DNA of 64,000 nt from assembly GCA_026119855.1 (NCBI GenBank), contig JAOWBW010000268.1:83480-147479 (forward strand). Reading direction: 5' to 3'. A program made the position numbers and the translations under genes. Positions 54,431 through 64,000 of this stretch are shown here, one piece after another; the stretch's first letter is position 1; every line of letters begins with the position of its first letter. Origin of the DNA: Campanula takesimana (taxonomy: Eukaryota > Streptophyta > Magnoliopsida > Asterales > Campanulaceae). Under the pieces are notes generated by a model that searched no databases, was not told the origin of the DNA, and was given only the letters and a program-made list of their open reading frames with translations.

Positions 54431-54598
54431 TCCATCATCTTTGCCTCCACATGCAAAATTTCAGTTTTACCCCTAGTACATTCCCCTTTGTTCATTTTAG
54501 GTGCCCTCAGCACTATTTTGACTGATATTCGTTACCTTTGAGAACAGAAAGCCCCTTAAAATTTCCATTCTTCACCAAATATTTGCTTAGGATTTGTA

Positions 54599-55323
54599 TG
54601 GTTGTAGAGACTTCGGCGCCTCTATGACATACGCATCCTAGATCGATCGCGATTGGCAGAAGCCTCGGCGTTTCTGTTTGCGAGAGATCCAGCATATATT
54701 ATTTTAGCACTTCCTAATATTTACTTAGGATTCGTATGGTTGTAGAGACTTCGGCACCTCTATGACATACGCATCCTAGATCGATCGCGATTGGAAGAAG
54801 CCTCGGCGTTTCTGTTTGCGAGAGATCAGCATATATTATTTTAGCACTTCCTAATATTTGCTTAGGATTCGTATGGTTGTAGAGACTTCGGTGCCTCTAT
54901 GACATACGTATCCTAGATCGATCGTGGTTGGCAAAAGCCTCGGCGTTTCTGTTTGCGAGAGATCCAGCATCTATTATTAGGATTCGTATGGTTGTAGAGA
55001 CTTCGGCGCCTCTATGACATACGTATCCTAGATCGATTGTGGTTGGCAGAAACCTCGGCGTTTCTGTTTGCGAGAGATCCAGCATCTATTATTAGGATTC
55101 ATATGGTTGTAGAGACTTCGGCGCCTCTATGACATACGTATCCTAGATCGATCGTGGTTGGCAGAAGCCTCGGCGTTTCTGTTTGCGAGAGATCCAGCAT
55201 CTATTATTAGGATTCGTATGGTTGTAGAGACTTCGGCGCCTCTATGACATACGTATCCTAGATCGGTCGTGACTGGCAGAAGCCTCGGCGTTTCTGTTTG
55301 CGAGAGATCCAACATCCATTATT
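54599..55323 (+). repeat. 115-bp tandem array of D, six units
   Basis: Units start at 54599, 54727, 54864, 54979, 55094 and 55209. The first two are longer (128 and 137 bp) owing to an added TTTAGCACTTCCTAATATTT segment. Same unit as in A at 12667-13240. Confidence 0.9.
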
Positions 55324-55861
55324 TTAGCGCGATCGGCAGAAACCCGGGCGTTTCTGTTTGCGCTTACCTCAGCGTTTATTACTCCACCTCAGGATTATTT
55401 AGACAACGTAGTCTTTATTGTCCCATTATCCCTCTTGCTTCAAATGACTTGATTTCCTAACGAATGTTCGTTCTTCATACAGGATAGTGCCCGTAGGTTT
55501 ATTATCCCTAGCAGAAGTCCGATGTCTCGTTTTATCCCCAGTCGCTCTGAACTACGACCGGCTTGATTCCTCCGAGGATACGTAGGAAACCTGAAAAGGT
55601 TCAGCCACCCGACCGACGCGGTCATCTATCATCCCCAGCAGGTGCATTTTCCCCAGCAGAAGACGTTGCTCCCCATCAGAGGACAAATCATTCTAAATTT
55701 CCCCATCAGATTTGAACTACGTTTGGCTTGATTCCCCCGCGGATATGTAGGTCGCCTCCAAGGTTCAGCCGTCCATCACCCTTCATCTGTTTTGAAACTC
55801 ATGTTTCAGAACGGATCCTTCTTTTATTGCCGACCCCCCATTGCCTTGCAAGAAGCGTCAC
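55324..55861 (+). other. Pre-LTR region of D with stem-loops
   Basis: CAGAAAC/GTTTCTG hairpin near 55335-55360, and two CTACG/CGTAG modules near 55552-55585 and 55717-55752, as in A. No gene. Confidence 0.55.
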
Positions 55862-56978
55862 CGAGGGGCTACTGTTAGTACCCGATCTGAAAATGAGTTT
55901 ATTAGGGATTTCCCAAATACACAAGGACTTTATAGGAATTAGAAACCCTGCAAAGACTTGTCCTGGATTCCCGAAATATCTCATTTATGACAAAATCTAT
56001 CAAAATAGGTAATAAATGGTTTCCTTAAAACCATGCAGAAACCCTAGATTAAGAATCAAGTCAGCCTGCATCCTTGGCCACGCGGCCAACCTTGCTGCGC
56101 GTTGACCTTGGCCACGCGGCCACTCTTGTCACCGGCTTCAATCATGGCCGGGCGGCTAACCTTGCTCCGGATGATCTCAGCCGTCAGATCTTCCCATCAG
56201 TTTACTATATAAACCATTCCATTCCATTGGTTTAAGGGTCCGATTTTCAGAGCTCTATGTCCGAATTTTGGAGTTCTTAAACACAATTTTCTCCCTAATT
56301 AAGCATTCAAACACTCAAGAAGATCCAAGGTTTATTTCTTGCCAACATAGGTAAGTTTTCTAACTTTTTCTTCATGTTCTTGCATCATTTTTAATGTAGA
56401 TCTTTTATATTCATGTTCTTACATGTTTATTCATAGTTTCTTGATATGCTTTGCATGTTCATTCATATGTTCATAATATGTTCTTCGCATGTTCTTCGTG
56501 TTCATAGATTAAAACCTTATTTATGCTATATTTAGGGTTGTGATCTTCATAATTACATGTTATTTCATAGCCGATGATGATCTAGGGTTCATCAACCCGA
56601 GGATGATCTAGGAACTACTTCTAAACCCTAATCTTTAGGTAATTCCCCCCTCATTATGCATGATCCCGATTCTTCTGCCTATTCTAATTCTCTGCGAACT
56701 ACGCTGACCTGAGCTTCTCACATTGAGAGGAACGTAGGCAATCTTCGGATCCGGTCTAAATCACTAACACACTACATACACCGCATCATGATAGAAAGAC
56801 CCATCAATTCGGGCAATAGGAGTGATAACGTTCAATATTCTTCTCTTGTTGTAATTTGACCCCCGAACCCATTAAACATGCTTTTTCTCAATGTTTTGGC
56901 TTTAATTAAAACGGTGTGGTGACTCTCATAAATTTAATGTTGCTATGAATATCCCAAATTCAAACACAGGTATTCACA
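55862..56978 (+). repeat. Purine tract and 3' LTR of D
   Basis: CGAGGGGCTAC at 55862-55872, then LTR 55873-56978 (1106 bp), followed by target copy CAAAT. GC words at 56074, 56108 and 56144; TATATAAA at 56206. Confidence 0.9.
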
Positions 56979-56983
56979 CAAAT

Positions 56984-57408
56984 AAATTCCAAATAATTTC
57001 TAAACTCAACCAAAATGACATAGATATCGACAAGAACATCAATAGGGTTAAAGATGAGCATTTTTAACATAAATGGGGAAAAAGTAACTTACCCGGATTT
57101 TCTCAAAGTTGACGGAATTCGAATATTCTTAGCCCTATACGATCCTATCGACGATCTAAACAAGTTTCATTTTATGAGAAATGAGAAACAATGAGAGGAA
57201 GAGGACTAAAAAGAAGAGATAAGGAGAGAGGGAGAAACTTACTTTCCATGGAGGAGAGAGGGAGAAATCGGGTGAGAGGGGGGGGGAGAATGCAGAGAAG
57301 AGTGAGGGGGAAGGGGGGAGTAGTTAAGATATTACAAAAAGAAATATACCCTCAAGCCCCTCTACTTAAATCTTGAACAATTAAACCCCATCCAAACATC
57401 TCTCAACC
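56984..57408 (-). repeat. Chromovirus 5' LTR, second piece
   Basis: Continues 41366 and matches 36178-36602. It ends at the insertion of H; CAACC (57404-57408) is the expected left target copy. Confidence 0.85.
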
Positions 57409-58556
57409 TGTTAGTACCCGACCTGAAAATGAGTTTATTAGGACTTTCCCAAAAATACAAGGACTTTATAGGAATTAGAAACCTTGCAAAGACTTGTCCC
57501 GGATTCCCGAAATACCTCATTTAAGACAAAATCTATCAAAATAGGTAATAAATGGTTTCCTTAAACCCATGCAGAAACCCTAGCTTAAGAATCAAGCCAG
57601 CCAGCAGAATTGGCCACGCGGCCAACCTTGCTACGCGTCGACCTTGGCCACACGGCCACTCTTGTCGCCGGCTTCAGTCATGGCCAGGCGGCCAACCTTG
57701 CGCCGGATGATCTGGACCGTCAAATCTACCCCTCAGTTTACTATATAAACCAATCCCATGCTATTGGTTTAGGGCCGGATTTTGAGAGCTTTAAGTCCGA
57801 ATTTTGGAGTTCTTAAACACAATTTTCTCTCTAGTTAGGTATTCAAACACTAAAGAAGATCCAAGGTTTATTTCTTGCCAACATAGGTAAGTTTTCTAAC
57901 TTTTTCTTCATGTTCTTGCATCATTTTTAATGTAGATCTTTTATATTCATGTTCTTACATGTTTATTCATAGTTTCTTCATATGCTTTGCAAGTTCATTC
58001 ATATGTTCATAATATGTTCTTCGCATGTTCTTCATGTTCATAGATTAAAGCCTTATTCATGCTATGTTTAGGGTCGCGATCTTCATAGTTACATGTTATA
58101 TCATAGCCGATGATGATCAAGGGTTCATCAACCCGAGGATGATCTAGGAACTATTTCTAAAACCTAATCTTTAGGTAATTCCCCCCTCATTATGCATGAT
58201 CCCGATTCTTCTGCCTATTCTAAATTCTTCTCGAACTACGCTGACCTGAGCTTCTCACATTGAGAGGAACGTAGGCAATCTTCGGATCCGGTCTCAATCA
58301 CTAACACACTACATACACCGCATCATGATAGAAAAACCGATCAATTCGGGCAATAGGAGTGATAACGTTCAATATTCTTCTCTTGTTGTAATTTGACCCC
58401 CGAACCCACTAAAATGCTTTTTTCAATGTTTTGGCTTTAATTAAAACGGCGTGGCGACTCTCATATTTTTAATGTCGTTAACAATATTCCTTTTGTAAAT
58501 AAAAATAATCAAAAGATACTTCCCATGCGTCGCTTCATCGGAAAGGGGTATTCACA
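57409..58556 (+). repeat. 5' LTR of H
   Basis: 1148 bp, TGTTAGTACCCG..GTATTCACA. GC words at 57610, 57644 and 57680; TATATAAA at 57742. A CTACG/CGTAG module lies near 58235-58275. Confidence 0.92.
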
Positions 58557-58557
58557 G

Positions 58558-58575
58558 TGGCGACTCTGCTGGGGA
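58558..58575 (+). other. Primer-binding site of H
   Basis: TGGCGACTCTGCTGGGGA, intact. Confidence 0.92.
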
Positions 58576-58629
58576 CTGCTTTGAAACCTTTTCAAACTTA
58601 GTGGGTCTAACTTTCGTTTACATCATGAT

Positions 58630-58890
58630 GCTTACCATGTTTACACATGCACACACTTGCCATGTTTACACATGCACACACTTGCCATGTTTACACATGC
58701 ACACACTTGCCATGCACACACCTGCCATGTTTACACGTGTACCTCACACACACTTGCCATGTTTACACATGCACCTCACACACTTGCCATGTTTACACAT
58801 GCACCCTACACACACTTGCCATGTTTACACATGCATACACCTGCCATGTTTGCACATGCACACTTGCCATGTTCACACATGCACCCGCTC
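58630..58890 (+). repeat. CATG hairpin array of H
   Basis: About ten CATGTTTACACATGCACAC-type units with variable spacers; the open frames here are repeat products. Confidence 0.88.
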
Positions 58891-59756
58891 ACTCCGCCAT
58901 GTTAATACTTGTACTTTGTTGATACTTGTACTTTTTATATGCCTTGTATCATTGTACCCTTGTTATCTTCGCTTTAGTTTAGGGTCAAACAAAACTCTGC
59001 TATGCTCCCTTGTATAGTATTCTCTCTCTCTCCCTCTCTCTCATGCATTGCATTGCATCATCCTAACATTAAAAACTTCTCTCTTTTCTCCTTTAAAAGA
59101 ATTAGTTTCTTGTCGCACACTACCACAGTCCGTGTCAGCACTGCACAGGTCCCCATTACCCGGAGTATTCGATGTGCAGGAATTTGTGCGCTACTGTCGC
59201 ACTCTTTTCGAGTCACTCGTCTATTCCACTCACCGTATACGGTGGGAACCTTTTACCTAACCCGTGTTAACCCACACTAGTATAGGTAACACACCTAGGT
59301 TTTGACCGGTTTGTTTGGCTAGCTTTTCCTTAATAGTCAATTAACGTGTTGTCTATGTCGAGTCATCCCCAAGTCAATGATGAATCGAGATATTTGAGAG
59401 AAAGTGCACAAAAAAGTGATTTCCCTACAAGGGACGTGCCATGGTAAGATGAGTGTTTATTGTCAAGATCTCCGCTCATCATTAACTTGCGTAGGATGTA
59501 ACATAGACATCACATTAAATGCCTTTAAGGAAGGGTTAGTCGTAGGATCTGATGGTTGGTGGAAGCCGCTTGCCCTATAGGACCCTCGCCCAAATTGTCC
59601 GTTTGGGGGTATGCAATACAGGTGAAAAACGAGGGGTCTATAGACATAGTGATGGCCTCCACTGATCGTAGTCTTCTAACTAGTTGCGAAAAAGGGGTAC
59701 CCCTTCCAACCAATTAGGATGTAAATAATGTATGTTTTTGTAAATTAAAATATACC
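58891..59756 (+). other. Leader of H
   Basis: Same as the leader of A: CT-rich run, CACCGTATACGGTG palindrome near 59230, and a conserved block to the gag start. No gene. Confidence 0.6.
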
Positions 59757-61248
59757 TTGCATGAGCCTTCCCCCTATCCTAAAGCTTCATTGCCCTTCAA
59801 CCTTTCAGTAAAGCAAGTTTGGATCCGTTCGGGTGGTCGACTACAACGTGAAGCTTCTACTCCATCCACGTTCTCAGTCTCGTCATCAGCATTGTCAACT
59901 CCCGCTTCATCTTTAGCCTCTGCTCCTCCTGCTAGTGCCGCCGAGCTCAACATCGAGACCACTCTCAATGGTATTCCCCTAAGCCTCCAGAACTTCCTCG
60001 CCGGTCTCGAAGCCAAGATCAAGAATCTCGAGGAAAGCAACAAGATGTTGGAAGACCAGAACCAACAGTTGAAGGGTCACATTCAACAAAAGGGAACTAA
60101 ACTGGTGCCCGATGGTGAGAATTTCATTTATGTCGAGGATGAAGAGGTCAATACCAACTGGCCCCCCAACACCAATGCCACTGCCTTCCCATTCCCAAGC
60201 TACCGCAATGTTCCACCTCCTTCTCTCTACACCCAACAAGGTTTCACTACCATGAGCAAGAACAAGGCTGTCTATGAACCTTCCCCTGAACTGCTTGGTG
60301 GCTACCTCTCTGCTAGCAAACTACCCCCACCCTCGTTGCCTCTGAGTATTGGGATGGCCGCTGCTACTACTTCCACTACTCCTCCCGTCATTCTGTCAGA
60401 ATCTATACCCGACATCTCCAATCACCCTGTGGTCACGGCCATGCAAGAGCAAATGCGCAAGTTGATCGAGACCGTGGATAAGCAAAGTGCACCGACTACC
60501 AAGACAATCAACCCTAACCAAGTGGGGGCTCTCCCTAAGGATTTCAAGATGCCTAAAGTGGCAATGTTTCATCGTGACTCGTGTCCTAAGACTCATTTGG
60601 ATAGTTATGTGTTGGCCATGAGGGCTCGTGACTGCACCAACGAACAAATGGCTCGCGTATTCCATAGCACTTTGGATGGTATAGCTCTGCGTTGGTTCTT
60701 GGGGCTAGAACCAAGCGAGAGGCAAACATGGGATCAAATCAGCGCCATTTTCTGTGAGAAGTATCAAGCTAACTTGGATTGGCATGTGAATCGAACGGAT
60801 CTTGAGAACACTATGCAAAAGCCCGGCGAGGCTATTTATGATTTTTACAAGAGGTGGAATCATCGGTTGTGCGAGGTCCAATACCCACCAAAAGCAAAGG
60901 AACAGAAGCAGATTTTCTATAAGTGCTTGCTACCGGAGATGAAAGGGAAATGGTTGACGCCGGAGTAAGGTACGAAGCAGGGTTCACTGGGATTGTGCCG
61001 CCAAAGGAAAGTCCAAAGACCAACAACAACAACTCCTTCGGCTACAAGGCTCCTACTGCTCCTGCGCCTCCTAGGGGTGGAAAGGAGGCCGTCGGCCAAG
61101 TGAATATGGTCCAGAAAGAGGTCCCGCTAGATGTCCAAGCCGTAACAAGGAATGGGGCTCCACAACAGAGGGAGCATTTTGATGATTTTGGTATGCCCAT
61201 GGGGAAAGTCTTTGACGTGTTAGTCAAGAGAGGTCTTATCAAGCCTTA
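59757..61248 (+). pseudogene. gag: gag of H, two frameshifts
   Basis: Capsid polyprotein as in A; the frame is open from a TTG at 59757 with no in-frame ATG nearby. The Ser/Ala-rich N-terminus, coiled coil ('AKIKNLEESNKMLEDQNQQ') and gag domain are intact to 60943. There a 34-bp deletion relative to A removes 'AAIGNGYFPDLR' and shifts the frame. A second 1-bp loss at about 61246 ends the frame at TAG. Confidence 0.85.
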
Positions 61249-61253
61249 GAGAA

Positions 61254-62955
61254 TTACCAACCCGCTTATCCGAGAACTTATTTGGACGCCTCCAAGTTCT
61301 GCAAGTATCACAAGCACATCGGGCACACAACGGATGGTTGTATTCAATTGAAGCGCGTAGTACAAGGGTTGATCAATGACAAGAAGATTGAGAAGCCGAA
61401 GGGTCCTAATGTGGTGAATAACCCTCTTCCTAACAATGGGGGTGGGGTGAATATGGTACAAACATGCGAGATCAGTATCCTAGAGCTCATGGATGCCTTT
61501 GCCAAGATAGGGCTCACGATGGTGGATATCTTCATGGCATTGGTGACATTAGAAATGCTTGAACCATTAGAAGGACACCTTCCCCGCCTTGGTTGCGATT
61601 TGTCAAAGTTTTGCCACTACCACAAGTGCACCGGTCACACTACCGAAGAATGCTTTGAACTCAAGAAAGCCGTGCAAGAGCTCATCCACAAAGGAGTTGT
61701 CGAAGACCCTAGAGATTATGTAGCTAGAAATGTACTCAAGGTAGAACTTAGTGAGATCACTGATCCGGCCGAGCCTGTTGTGGCGGACTGTGATGAGATG
61801 GGTTGTATTTCAATAATTGATAATAAAGAACCTTCTTGCTACTTGTTGTCTTTAGAAGAACTAGTTAATGAAGTCGAATCTTTAGAAGAAGAGAGTCCCA
61901 AACCCTCTCAACCTCTTTCTTGGGCCGAAATCTTCGAGGAGGCCGAAAAGACCGAAGTTTCGCCCCCTTGTCATGACATGCCATTGTCTTTGGAGGAGCT
62001 ACGTGCAGAAGTTTGTCTCCTTACGAGATCTGGTCAAGTGTACCAATCCGACCCAAAGGGTGCAAAGAAAGTCTTTGGGAAGGAACCCGAACAAGCCGAC
62101 CTAGACAAAGAAGACCCTATCCTCACTCAAATCAAACAAACCCAAGCCCATATTTCACTATGGTCCTTACTCACCTCCTCCCTAGCCCATCGCCTCATGC
62201 TCGAGTTAAACCTCGCCGCCACCATGGTACCATCCACTATTACCCCGGAGGACGTCACCCACATGATTGGTAATATCCACTATGGAAACATCATCACTTT
62301 CTCGGAGCTAGACAAGCCAGTGTTCGGAGTTGATCATAATGAGCCTTTATACATCACTGTCGAGGTAAATGGCAAGAAAATTCCCCGTGTATTCATTGAT
62401 AATGGTTTTGCTATTAATATCCTGCCTTCAAGGATGATGGATGTGGTTGGCGTTCATGATGTTGATTTATGCCCATCCAAGCAAACCATCAAAGCTTATG
62501 ACTCTACATGCCGCGCCGTGATAGGCGAAGCCACCTTGCCCATTACCATCGGAACACAGATCCTACTAACCGACTTCCACGTCATAGACATCCCCGCAAC
62601 CTTCTCACTCCTCCTTGGCTGGCCATGGTTACATCAGTCGGGCGCTGTCCCGTCTTCCCTGCACCAATGTGTGAAGTTTCAATCTGGTAATGAAGTGACC
62701 ATCATCTATAGCGATCTCGTAACTGCCCAAGGGACGGACACCAAGGGCGTTCCTGTCTTACAGATTCAGCATGGGGAAGAGAGCCGGCTCTTCAATGGCT
62801 TCGAAATAGTTGCTCAAGCACAGATCTGCACCATCGACCTCACCAAAACAACGGATAAAGTGGCACCTGTTGTCAAGATACTACGTAATATGGGCTTCGT
62901 ACTGGGGCTGGGGCTAGGTAAGTGCTTGCAAGGTCCCACAAGTCTGGTTAAATAG
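61254..62955 (+). pseudogene. gag C-terminus, protease and G-patch start of H
   Basis: Open for about 560 codons. Knuckles CKYHKHIGHTTDGC and CHYHKCTGHTTEEC, acidic linker, pre-protease block, then retropepsin whose active site reads DNGFA (Ser to Phe; GAT at 62398), and the G-patch start MGFVLGLGLGK. It ends at TAG (62953-62955) where A has a sense codon. It lacks both frameshifts that break A in this stretch. Confidence 0.85.
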
Positions 62956-64000
62956 ATTGATCACCGAGGATTGTTCGGTCTTGGGTATACTCTCACCCCT
63001 GAAGACAAGATGGAGCAACAAAGGATAGAATTGCTTAAAAAGATGAAGCTTCCCTACAAAAAGCCTGAAATGCGTCCATACCGCCTGTCCCTGAATAGCT
63101 ACTTTGTCAGAGAAGGCGAGGAGTTTTCGTGTTTTGAGTTCACCGAGCCATGGATTGACCACACCGGGAAGTTGCAGAAAGGGTTCGAGATTTTCAGAGA
63201 TGTGGAATCCGATCGGTCCAACATGAAGCTGACTTACATGGAATATGACAAAGCCACGGGCAGAGTTAGAACCATCAGGCATGAGTACTCCACCAAGGTT
63301 GCAGATGACTTGGCAGATCAACTTGAAGCCGCAACCCTTGACAAGCCAGCAATAGAAGCCGCAGAAACTCCGAGTTTGACTGAGACGTGGGACGGCCAAT
63401 ATCTGCTTCAACATCTGGGTAATCTGGGGCTGCACGAAGACATGGTTGCCGTCATCGGAGACGATTCTGAAGATAAGGTGGACCCAAGGACATTGGTGGT
63501 ACCCATGGGGGACAAGCTCAAGAATTGGTGCATCATTGGGGGACCTATAGCTACTCCGGAATTTATGGTGGGAACATTGGGGCTTACTCCCTCTCCTGTC
63601 ACCACTCCTGCAGCATCTCCTGTCACTCACCCAAAATCCCCGTCCCCAGAGTCTAGTGTTTTACATTTTGAATTTGAGTCTTCCTCTAAGTCTGACGACC
63701 TTACGTCCGAAGACTATGATCTCGTCGCAAACGCTATATTCCCTTTTGCCATGAATGAAACCCTCGACCTTTCCGAGTATCCCTCCATAGTCACTCTTTT
63801 AACTGATAAATTGGCTAATAATCAAACTAATGATATACACTTAGTTAATAATGATTCATTAGAAGAGGCGGACACAGACACATTAAATGATGAATACATT
63901 AAAGAAATTTCAGAACATGTTATTAATAAAAAAGAATCTCGGGCCCAAGCTGCCAATGAGGTGTTAACGTGCGTGAATTTGGGAACCGAAGCCGAGCCTA
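62956..64000 (+). pseudogene. G-patch end and linker toward RT of H
   Basis: After the stop the same frame reads on without interruption to the window end ('DHRGLFGLGYTL', 'EEFSCFEFTEPWIDHTGKLQKGFEIF'). GAG stands at the position of the A stop (5919-5921). The RT should follow outside the window. Confidence 0.8.

Larger units (their letters stand above)
41367..56978 (+). mobile_element. Element D: pol-less Ogre-related element
   Basis: Complete insertion with 5-bp target duplication CAAAT (41362-41366 and 56979-56983) in the chromovirus LTR. About 13 kb without the nested solo LTR. Order: 5' LTR, primer site, CATG array, leader, TTGACC array, coiled-coil/zinc-knuckle pseudogene, stem-loop modules, telobox-like array, GACTC array, 115-bp array, purine tract, 3' LTR. 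No capsid, protease, RT or integrase. The LTRs differ at few positions, implying a fairly recent insertion by borrowed machinery. Confidence 0.9.
34646..57408 (-). mobile_element. Tekay-like chromovirus, right LTR split by nested elements
   Basis: On the minus strand the 5' LTR is at the right (57408-56984 plus 41366-39921; its start lies beyond H). Then come the TGGTATCAGAGC primer site, gag, a protease remnant, a non-coding interval, purine tract and 3' LTR (36808-34646). No RT, RNase H or integrase is recognisable, so it is a deletion derivative. D lies between 41367 and 56978, and H inserted after 57408. Confidence 0.85.
57409..64000 (+). mobile_element. Element H: Ogre/Tat-type element, 5' part
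   Basis: LTR, intact primer site, CATG array, leader, gag, protease, G-patch and the start of the linker toward RT; it runs off the window. Very similar to A over the whole overlap, so both belong to one family. The lesions differ from those of A. Confidence 0.92.

Overview
The window is plant nuclear DNA, almost entirely nested LTR retrotransposons. Evidence for a plant: Ty3/gypsy elements of the Ogre/Tat type (primer site TGGCGACTCTGCTGGGGA, gag with C-x2-H-x4-H-x4-C knuckles, protease followed by a G-patch), a Ty1/copia element and a Tekay-like chromovirus (both with TGGTATCAGAGC primer sites), and spliced plant-mobile-domain (PMD) genes. I see no rRNA, tRNA or CRISPR array and no convincing single-copy host gene, except possibly the PMD locus at 30655-32278.

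Left half. Ogre/Tat element A (before 1 to 14948, +) sits in the 3' LTR of a degenerate Copia (14949-21761, -). The Copia sits in an LTR fragment (21762-21983, +) joined to a piece of a small Ogre-like element F (21984-23520, +). This abuts truncated gypsy element B (23521-27692, -), which lies in the repeat array of element E (27693-30654, -). E itself interrupts exon 3 of a PMD gene (30655-32278, -). Beyond that gene are three tandem arrays (32662-34375).

Right half. A Tekay-like chromovirus (34646 to past the window, -) has gag, a ruined protease and no recognisable pol. Its right-hand LTR is split twice: by element D (41367-56978, +, target duplication CAAAT) and, 430 bp further on, by element H (57409 to beyond 64000, +). 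D is a pol-less element of about 13 kb built mostly of tandem arrays. A solo chromovirus LTR (41636-44260, duplication TTCAA) lies inside D's 5' LTR.

How the parts relate. A and H are close relatives with different inactivating lesions in gag-protease-G-patch. A also carries two antisense genes between its RT remnant and 3' LTR: an intact 443-codon DUF7745-like reading frame and a spliced PMD pseudogene. D and F encode only a coiled-coil plus zinc-knuckle protein and presumably relied on autonomous relatives.

Most unusual signals. (1) Clusters of GC-rich words lie upstream of promoters of unrelated families at fixed spacing: 22-50-22 bp in a Copia LTR and 22-50-22 or 22-51-22 in chromovirus LTRs, although the word differs between the two chromovirus LTR variants; 29-29 bp in element B; 34-36 bp in Ogre LTRs. 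In A the Ogre word also precedes both antisense genes. (2) Small stem-loops with compensatory base changes recur across A, D, E, F and H. (3) Nearly every tandem array has a unit containing a short inverted repeat, including arrays dense in W-box cores (TTGACC) and in telobox-like AAACCCTAG.
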